Source: Meconema thalassinum (Eukaryota; Arthropoda; Insecta; Orthoptera; Tettigoniidae). From it: a DNA stretch of 64,000 nt. A program made the translations under genes and the position numbers. Positions 57,030 through 64,000 of the stretch are shown here, in pieces. Below the pieces are notes generated by a model that saw only the letters and a program-made list of their open reading frames with translations, was not told where the DNA came from and made no database searches. Each line of letters starts with the position of its first letter. Position 1 is the stretch's first letter. The stretch covers positions 184,826,813 to 184,890,812 of the forward strand of contig OX336397.1 of assembly GCA_946902985.2 (NCBI GenBank), in the 5' to 3' direction.

Positions 57030-57255
57030 CTCAAGGTAGCTCGTCCCCTACATTAGACTATGAGCAGCTTCAAGGAGACGTGAAGGAGTCTTTGAGGCCA
57101 AGGCTCCCTTAAGTAAGAACTGTGCATAGTATTCCTGCTCAAGGAAGCCTTGTAGGTCTCCTTAAGGAGGCCTTAAGGGAACCTTCGGATGCCTTCCTTA
57201 AGCAACCTTCCTAAATGCAAATAGCTTCCTTAAGGAGTCTTCAAGGCCAAGGTCT
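57030..57255. repeat. CCTTAAGG-rich inverted-repeat cluster
   Basis: CTCCTTAAGGAG at 57158-57169 is a perfect palindrome, with CCTTAAGG again at 57171-57178. AAGGAGTC(T)TT(c)AAGGCCAAGG is found at both 57085 and 57214, on the same strand. AAGGAAGCCTTG and AAGCTTCCTT-like pieces add to the pattern. It looks like a small MITE or its ends. No coding. Confidence 0.5.
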
Positions 57256-58582
57256 TTTCATGAAATGTTTCTGAATTCCACCCTAAATTTCATAATGAAG
57301 ATAATTCTTACAACCAGAGTTCTGCTTGGACATGTTCGTGCCCTGAATTGATTAATTTACGATATTTGACTGCCGAGGATACCCAGGTTTAAATGTGCAA
57401 CTAGAACTTCTTTATGACGACAATTGGAGGGACCAATAAATAAAATCAGTACCGGTAAGTCCATTTTTTGACAAATGGAGATAATAGGCTCCATGTATTC
57501 GGACAAAAATTGCCCGCTCTTTTCAAATCTCCGATCAGTTTCAACGATAAATAAACCTAAGTCTATGTAATGTACAGAATTGTAATTGGTAGTTTCTAGT
57601 ATTTCAATGAAAGGAATCCCGAAGTGCAATGAAATCACTAAGTCCATTCAATGCAATGAAGTTCCCTCAATCCATTGGCATTATTCCAATCTTTCCCTCT
57701 CCAATCATGGGTCTTGTTCTCAACAAACACACGTTGCTATCAGATGATAGGCTGAAGAAGTTCTTGGACCCAGAAGTGAATACTTCCAAGCTTCATAAAG
57801 CTTACAACAGGACCATAAAGGCGATATGATATAATATGAAATGCTCCTGAGGGTTTTTATGACTGAATTTAACGGATTGTTTGGTCTGCCTAGAAATGTT
57901 AAGTGCAATATCTGCACGAAGTACAAAGTAGCCTAGGTAGTCATTGACGCAGCTAAATCATCCACAGACGATGGAACTCGAGAAATTCTGGAGAAGTGCT
58001 TGGAGCAGCACCGGTGACAAGCAGAAACCTTTTTCAGGAACTCAGTGCTGCGAAAAGCGATGACTCTAGATTGGCTACACTTGCTATTTGCTTTGCCTCT
58101 ACCACTCACAAATGTGCAAGATTAATTTTATCACCGTCAGTTGTGGATTCACATATTTGGAATTCACTTCATCAATACCAACAATGCCGATATGTATGGT
58201 ACATGCAGGGCGAATAGAGTAATACGTGAAGGAACTTCCATATGAGTCAATGGTTAAGATGAAGTAGTTCTAAATTTCAACACCGCGCCCCGCGCTGAGC
58301 GTATGGTCGTAGCAGATGCCGGCTGCCAAGCAGTGATGCATCACTGTGCGCAAATTGTACTTACAATACAAGTACGTTTTAACTTCAAAATTAACCAAGA
58401 CCCTTCCGAGAGGTATTTTTGACTTAAACGAGGTTTAAGCAGTGACGATCTTCCTACTTCTACTGACTTCTTTCGTCTCCATTCGCTTCAGTCTATATAT
58501 TGTACATAGACCTACCAGTGAAAGTGGTCCTTTCTTTACAAACAAATTATGAGGACGTTATTAACAATTAGCATTCTTCTCT
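57256..58582. other. No recognised gene
   Basis: A 96-codon minus-strand frame at 57357-57647 and plus-strand frames at 57629-58217 show no known domain. A relic of an unidentified element is possible, but I cannot support a call. Confidence 0.35.
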
Positions 58583-60005
58583 GGGGGACCTACACCTTTC
58601 ACGACCAAAATTTGTCATTTTTCAATTGATTTTTCTCTATATTTATTGATCCTTCCTCTTCAAATCACTGCAACGAAATCTTTGATATGTGCAATACTTT
58701 TGAAGTTATGACCCAAAACGTGCAGGGTAGTGTCATATGTTTTCCTACACATTGGTAACTTTGTTGCTTGTTTTCCGTAACTAGGGATTTTCAAATCCGT
58801 TTCCTTAGTAACTGCCAGAGTTTTCAGGATAAAGAAGTGAAATTTAGTATACAAGTGTATCTTATAGAGGAGAACAATATGACCTAGAACTGTTGCTTTA
58901 CATGTCATAGTTCCGTTTTTTTTATATTCAGTGAAATACTTGCAAAAAAGTTACACTTTAATATAAGCTTTAAAAAAATATATTTTTTCTTTACAGATTC
59001 CAATGATTCTAGTTCAATCTCTAGCTACTGCATTAGTTAATACAATGAAAAAAGAATTTTTGGAAAACAATGATATTTGTGTAAAATATTAGGGAAACGG
59101 TGGAACAGTGCACAATATGCAGCCGCCATTTTAAATGCCTAATTTCCTGAAATGCATTCGCCATATGACTCGTAAATACACGAACATATTGGCAAAGCAT
59201 ATTGTGATTGGCAGACCAAATTACTATTCTTTAGTATTTTCTGTTGCTGAGGAATAAAAAAGTGAAATTACATGAATTTTGATATTCTTAAAGGTAGGCT
59301 TGCCATACGTCCCGGGTTGACCGGGACAGTCCCGGTATTTTGCTCTTGTCCCGGTGTCCCGCCTGGTTTTATCAAAGTCCCGGAAAACGGCTGTAAGATG
59401 TAAAACGTAATGAATGTATGTGTTTAAGAATCTTATATGAGTTGGTTACCTTTCAACAATCAACATCGATGACTAACGCGTACAGAGTCAAAGAGGTCAG
59501 AAGTATTCAAACGAATGACACAAAACAATAGCCCAAACTGCTAATTCAGCACGTTGCGAGGGTAGTGTAATCTGTGAGCAAACGCTGGAACTACTTGCCC
59601 AGCGCTGCCCCTGGCTGAGCGAGTCTATTGCGGGCGAGTCTATTGCGATCACAGTCGGGGGAGTACTGAGGGTAAGAATAGTTAAGTGCAGACAACGCCC
59701 GCAAACGTTATCCTATCACAATATCTGCGAATCTTTTAGTTGTGTTGTTTATGTTTATGTACCAGAAAAAAATTATCATTAAAAAGGGGAAAAAAATATT
59801 TTATGTAGCAAAAATTCCTTTTTTATTTTTAAAAGGTGTGTAGAACTAACAATTTAGGGTCCCAGATTCCCCCCTTCCGTCACTTGCGAGGCTTTTAAAA
59901 AGGCTTCAATCTCACCATTTTGCTTCTAAAGCCATCCCATATTAACGTGTCTCGGTTTCACTCACTAAAAACATGGCAAGCCTACTTAAAGGTGTAGGTC
60001 CCCCC
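58583..60005. mobile_element. Inverted-repeat element, hosting a nested hAT
   Basis: GGGGGACCTACACCTTT at 58583-58599 is the exact inverse of AAAGGTGTAGGTCCCCC ending at 60004. The interior (without the nested 690-bp hAT) is about 730 bp of AT-rich non-coding sequence. The right terminal repeat begins within a few bases of the nested element. No clear target duplication was found, so the superfamily is open. Confidence 0.65.
59295..59984. mobile_element. hAT-like element with perfect 8-bp target duplication
   Basis: CTTAAAGG flanks it at 59287-59294 and 59985-59992. Termini TAGGCTTGCCAT and ATGGCAAGCCTA are exact inverses and resemble hAT ends. The subterminal region has repeated CCCGG motifs (GTCCCGGGTTGACCGGGACA, GTCCCGGTATTTTG). 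690 bp, no transposase. Confidence 0.92.
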
Positions 60006-60314
60006 TTAATGAATACGATCAATGGCGAGAAATGAAATACATATGAGCAAAGAGGTGAAGGATAACAATTGTCAGCAAATTAAATAAACTATTACACTGA
60101 CAGAAATTGAACCCTATAATCCTGTCAGTTAATGATGAGAGTTCTGAGAGAGCAGGCGATAACGTTGTTTATTATTTGAGTGGTTACCTTTGGTCATTGG
60201 AAAGTGATTTCGAAACATGTAATGCTATTAATGATGTAGCCTATGTATCCTTACCATGCTGAGAGACTCTGGCAGAAGTGAATCTCAATTTCTCGAATAC
60301 CCGTCTTTATCTTC
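60006..60314. other. Gene-free stretch
   Basis: Nothing supported. Confidence 0.5.
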
Positions 60315-60328
60315 ATTTCACGTGATGA

Positions 60329-60564
60329 CAAAAACAAATGATCGTGTGGCCTCCTGAGAGGCCGAGTGCAGATCTTTCTATTTGACGCCCGTGGGCGACC
60401 CGCGCGTCGTAATGAGGAAGAGGTTATGATGAAGACGGCACAGTCCCCGAGCCACGGGAATTAACCCCAAGAGATTAAAATCCCTAATAGGCCGGCCAGG
60501 AATCGAACCCGGGACACGGCGAACCAAAGCCTAGCGCGCTAACCATTTAGCCATGGAGCCGGAT
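60329..60564 (-). mobile_element. tRNA-derived SINE with 14-bp target duplication
   Basis: ATTTCACGTGATGA flanks it at 60315-60328 and 60565-60578. On the minus strand the head CGGCTCCATGGCTAAATGGT carries a perfect B box CCCGGGTTCGATTCC. The body contains GGGGACTGTGCCGTCTTCAT and CATTACGACGCGCGGGTCGC and ends CGGCCTCTCAGGAGG. A well-preserved, probably young copy. Confidence 0.92.
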
Positions 60565-60578
60565 ATTTCACGTGATGA

Positions 60579-62214
60579 AACGTGTAGATGCAGTAGTGGA
60601 GGCAAGGTTGGAGCAAGAAGGCGCGTTGTGGGGCGATATCTTTTCAGATTGTATGGATATGATCTGTGAACTTCCTGTGTTCCGAAATGTGTGCTGCTCA
60701 GAGGATTTTAAAAAAACGAGCCTTACAGTAGTCGCATATGATGTGTAACATCTGACATAGAAGAAACTTCACGTGAAATTGTTGATACACCGGTATTTTA
60801 TTGTATTATTGGCACAAATATGAATCTATTGTAAAAGGAAGTGTTTTACAGATATTGTAGTTTATAATACTGAACTCATTTTATTAGATGATTTGTAGCT
60901 TCCACCAGCACTAGCCTAAGTAAAGAATACGATATGGATCAACTTTATTAATAGACGCGACACCGCTCATAACCTTAAATTCCTTATCAACAGGTCCTCT
61001 TGATCGTGACCGCCGAGATAGAAGGCCATAGCGATCCGCTGTGACGTCACGGCCCGTCGATTCATTCTTCAGTCACCCGAACTCAAAGACCGTCACAACA
61101 CTTGATATAGTGTTACTACCGTGTTATTCTGTAAAATATTTTAACAAATATTTAATGAACGAGTACCTGCACAGCACTTGCAACTGTCTGAAACCTTTAC
61201 GATTATGGATAGCACTCGCTAAGCCTCGTTGTCGAGGAATATTTTTGACATATTAGGAAACGGAATAATCTGGTAATAACTTACGTGCGTCCGAAGAGAA
61301 TAATAATTCTAACTGTAGAACGGGTCTGCTTGAAAAACCGCTTTTTATTTATTTCTTAATGAAAGTAATTCAAATATATACTACACAGCGTGATGGTTGG
61401 AATCTCGGCAGTCGGAGATGAACTTTAAAATGAGAAAGTTGTTAATTTTTTCGTTTTTGTCCATTTTTTATTAAATGGCTAGTGAATATATTTTAAATCA
61501 GTGCTTTCATTGTGCTATTAGCGCTATCCATTATACTATAATATGTCTGTGCAACAGAAACGACAGACCTAAGGAAAAGTAAAATTTTGAAGCCTTTTTC
61601 CAGTGTTGCCTGTACAAACTGCTCAACACGACTGGGCGGGGTTACAATGAAGGCTATATAAAATACAATAGAAATAACAAGTAAATAAGCAATCCTGAAA
61701 GAATCCTGAACTTCTCACTTGATCATGGCACAGGGTTGAACGAGATGGGAAAATACTTATTCACTCGATAACTCTTTCCTCATCCGGTACTATGAAACAA
61801 AACCAGTACATTGCAGTTTAATCTGTGTTTGCGAATTAATTTTCTAACAACGGTAATATTGTGTATATATGATCATATAATCTTCATTGCGTCGACATCC
61901 TAAACTAAGTGCAAACAAAAACAGGGGTAAAATATTTAAAATTAATCACGATGCAGTAATTTTCTTTTGAGATGAAGTGATTGAAGATGTACTCCACTTT
62001 TCATAGTACATATATTTTTTAGTTTTATTTGTATTTTTAATAATTAACAAAATTTACCGCTAGAATATGCATCGGCAGACCAACTTCAGCAATGATCCTA
62101 AAATCGCCCCTTTATCAGTGAATGACATTTTATATTATACTATATTATATTATAGGCTATTGTAATATTACTGTTATTCTCCCCTTTATCAGTGAATAAT
62201 AATGTAAGGATGGA
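60579..62214. other. Gene-free AT-rich stretch
   Basis: No supported gene. The ORF at 61041-61256 has no recognisable domain. Confidence 0.45.
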
Positions 62215-62395
62215 AGATTGTAGTTTAACATGACCGTTAATCTCGCGATCATGAGCCACGGGACCTCCTTTTAACGTGGAATCCGAACCACAGGCCATGG
62301 CATTTCACTTCGAAAATCTCATATGCATTCATTGGGAATCGAACCTGGTCCGCATTGGCGAGAGGCAGACAGCTTGACCGCTGGCCCCTTTTGAA
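62215..62395 (-). mobile_element. SINE (GGTGGCTCAGCGGTC family), truncated
   Basis: Shares GAGGTCCCGTGGCTCATGAT, TTCGAAGTGAAATGCCATGG and AGGTTCGATTCCCAATG (minus strand) with 55415-55615. The head is degraded at its 5' end. Confidence 0.8.
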
Positions 62396-62422
62396 TAATA
62401 ATATATTATACTAATATTACGT

Positions 62423-62455
62423 TATATATATATATATATATACGGTATATATATT
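62423..62455. repeat. AT microsatellite
   Basis: TATATATATATATATATACG then GTATATATATTTG. Confidence 0.85.
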
Positions 62456-62464
62456 TGTCGTTTA

Positions 62465-62640
62465 CCCTCCAGGTTGGTGGAAACCACGGACTAAGCGAGG
62501 GAACTCACCACTACCGCCTCTACGGGCAGTGTCCTAGAGCTGGGAACATCGAATCGGAAGGGATACAACTGGTGAGGTGGGATTGGCAGCTAACCATGCT
62601 GACCACTACGCTACGGAGGCGACCATCAGGAAATGTACAG
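62465..62640 (-). mobile_element. SINE-like fragment
   Basis: The minus strand reads CCTCCGTAGCGTAGTGGTCA then GCATGGTTAGCTGCC, and TTCGATGTTCCCAGCTCTAG, a tRNA-like head followed by a B-box remnant. The 71-codon ORF over it is not a gene. Confidence 0.55.
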
Positions 62641-62659
62641 AGGCATATTGAAGTCAAGT

Positions 62660-63354
62660 TTGCCGGATAGGCCTAAAACTATGTACCGGTAGGTAAATAT
62701 CGTCTGGTCATCTTCCTAGCAGGTGGAAAGATGCAATTATTATCCGAGGAGACGTAACAGGCTTTAAGGAGGTGGGTTATAGCAGTGTTTTTCAAACTAC
62801 TGACCCTAGGATAGATAATCTGATGTAACGGGTGATGTGGATGGGTATAAGTGATAGGCTATATGAAGACCAAAAATTAAAACAGGTAGGCTACAAACCA
62901 AAACATCACTAAATCCACAAGTGTTGTTATATTGCATAAACTACATTTTAATACTAAATAGGCTATAGCTTTTAGTTATCTTAAATAAAACTTGATATGC
63001 ATGATTGCCTGTACAGTAACAGAAAATTAGACCTCAAGAGTGAAAAATACGGATGTTTTGTAACTTAAGTGCGAAACTCAGTTTTTCATTTCCTGAAAAG
63101 TTGAAAAAATGGATTTAGGTATTTCATTTATTGGGCCCTCCAATTATACAAGTTACCCTGTGCTAGTATTTATAAGTTGGTACGGATAAATACATCTTCG
63201 AATCTCATCCGTTCACTGTTGGACCTGAGAGATATATGTTGTGTTTAGTTTGAAGTGGGGTTTTTGTAAAATGAGGCGGAGGTATTGTCTTGTATTTTCT
63301 GAAACTGATTGTATCCATTTACTGCCAATTTCTTAGTTGGCCTACTTGTGGTGT
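62660..63354. other. Gene-free stretch
   Basis: Nothing supported. Confidence 0.5.
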
Positions 63355-63565
63355 GACTTGAGTTTACTTTTACGTTGATAGGTTTGTAGTGTAATACTCT
63401 GCCCCATCATATTGTGCTCATATTTGTGTAAAACCAGTTGGACGCGGCATTTCACTGACTTGAGTTTACTTTTACGTTGATAGGTTTGTGGTGTAATACT
63501 CCGCCCCATTATATTGTGCTCATATTTGTGTAAAACCAGTTTATAGGACGCGGCATTTCAGTGGC
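63355..63565 (+). repeat. 102-bp tandem duplication
   Basis: GACTTGAGTTTACTTTTACG starts at 63355 and 63457. GTAATACTC[T/C]GCCCCAT, GTGCTCATATTTGTGTAAAA and GACGCGGCATTTCA occur in both copies. It lies 280 bp upstream of the exon at 63843. Confidence 0.92.
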
Positions 63566-63842
63566 TGGCACCAGTAATTCCTTATTCTATCGCAATGATA
63601 GATCTTAATATTTTACTCGATATTATACCCTAACTAAGTAATTATTATCATATAAATTCGTGCGCTAACCTCTTCTTCTCACTGTGCACCAGGAGGGTTA
63701 TATTCTCATTACTGTAGTCATATTTGAATTCTGAGGTCTGAAATGACCTCATTTGATAGTGGTAATGAGTTGGCTTACTGGTATAAGTATGGCATGTTAT
63801 AATCCTTAAGCGCACTTTGTGTGTTCTAGTTTGCTGGGCAGT

Positions 63843-63911
63843 ATGGAGCAACAACCACTCATTAAGAGTGAGCCGGAATTGCTGTCTCATACTGATGAAT
63901 TCCCTGATATT
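63843..63911 (+). CDS. Probable first coding exon of a zinc-finger-type gene
   Basis: ATG at 63843 (context AGTATGGAG) opens 23 codons ending exactly at GATATT|GTAAGT, a strong donor in phase 0. The peptide MEQQPLIKSEPELLSHTDEF plus PDI is acidic and contains the SUMO consensus IKSE. Short N-terminal exons with IK-x-EP motifs and phase-0 donors are common in insect lineage-expanded C2H2 zinc-finger genes. The finger exon would lie beyond the window. The exon is short, so chance cannot be excluded, but start, composition and splice site agree. Confidence 0.55.
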
Positions 63912-64000
63912 GTAAGTTGTATTTTTTGTGTATATCGTGTAACATAGCAATCTTAGTGATGTGCATGACAAGCAAGGTTTATTGACTTAATACTTGCTAC
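63912..64000 (+). other. Start of the presumed intron
   Basis: Begins GTAAGTTG and runs to the window end. Confidence 0.45.

Noticed and set aside
57357..57647. 96-codon minus-strand ORF as a gene
   Set aside because: No recognisable domain, splice context or homologous frame nearby. Left as unassigned.

Overview
The window looks like repeat-rich nuclear DNA from an insect with a large genome. The evidence is AT-rich intergenic DNA, spliceosomal exons with GT/AG borders, at least four families of tRNA-headed SINEs, and P-element, piggyBac, Harbinger, hAT and mariner-like relics. The SINE types suggest a polyneopteran such as an orthopteran or a relative, but I cannot name a species from the sequence alone. 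No complete, intact multi-domain gene is visible. The coding content is isolated exons and decayed transposase, THAP, Myb/SANT and C2H2 zinc-finger sequence.

Layout, 0-18.3 kb. A degenerate 120-bp tandem repeat opens the window. From 3289 to 18264 two long, diverged inverted arms enclose about 9 kb. Each arm contains a 1.5-kb element in which a CCGCCATnTTG-like motif recurs every 145-147 bp. Inside the arms lie a two-copy 252-bp repeat with hammerhead-ribozyme-like motifs on the minus strand, a SINE, a THAP exon, a decayed P-element/THAP9-type transposase, a ~65-72-bp minisatellite and two further small exons that keep the reading frame. A 182-bp palindromic insertion with a 13-bp target duplication sits in the right arm.

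18.3-27.4 kb. Diverged inverted termini at about 18470-18940 and 26880-27440 bound a composite region. A 47-bp satellite of about 18 near-identical copies has grown out of the left terminus. A piggyBac element with TTAA borders and a decayed non-LTR retrotransposon are nested inside.

27.4-45.7 kb. A 537-bp insertion with a 12-bp target duplication carries two hammerhead ribozyme motifs exactly 296 bp apart, as in a Penelope-like or retrozyme element. A C2H2 zinc-finger array follows, intact at its 5' end and broken downstream. Further on are three related THAP relics (two in a segmental duplication), a Myb/SANT-like fragment, a mariner-like transposase relic, a coiled-coil exon and SINEs.

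45.7-64 kb. A 4.2-kb array of about 155 copies of a 27-bp GC-rich unit keeps four reading frames open. After it come a Harbinger-type neighbourhood (coiled-coil ORF, duplications, MITE, broken transposase), two hAT-like elements with 8-bp target duplications (one nested in another inverted-repeat element), more SINEs, and at 63.8 kb a likely first coding exon with a SUMO-consensus N-terminus.

The items most worth following up are the hammerhead-bearing tandem elements at 28.2-28.7 kb and 6.8-7.3 kb, the nucleosome-length spacing of the CCGCCATnTTG-like sites, and the satellite that arose from a transposon end.
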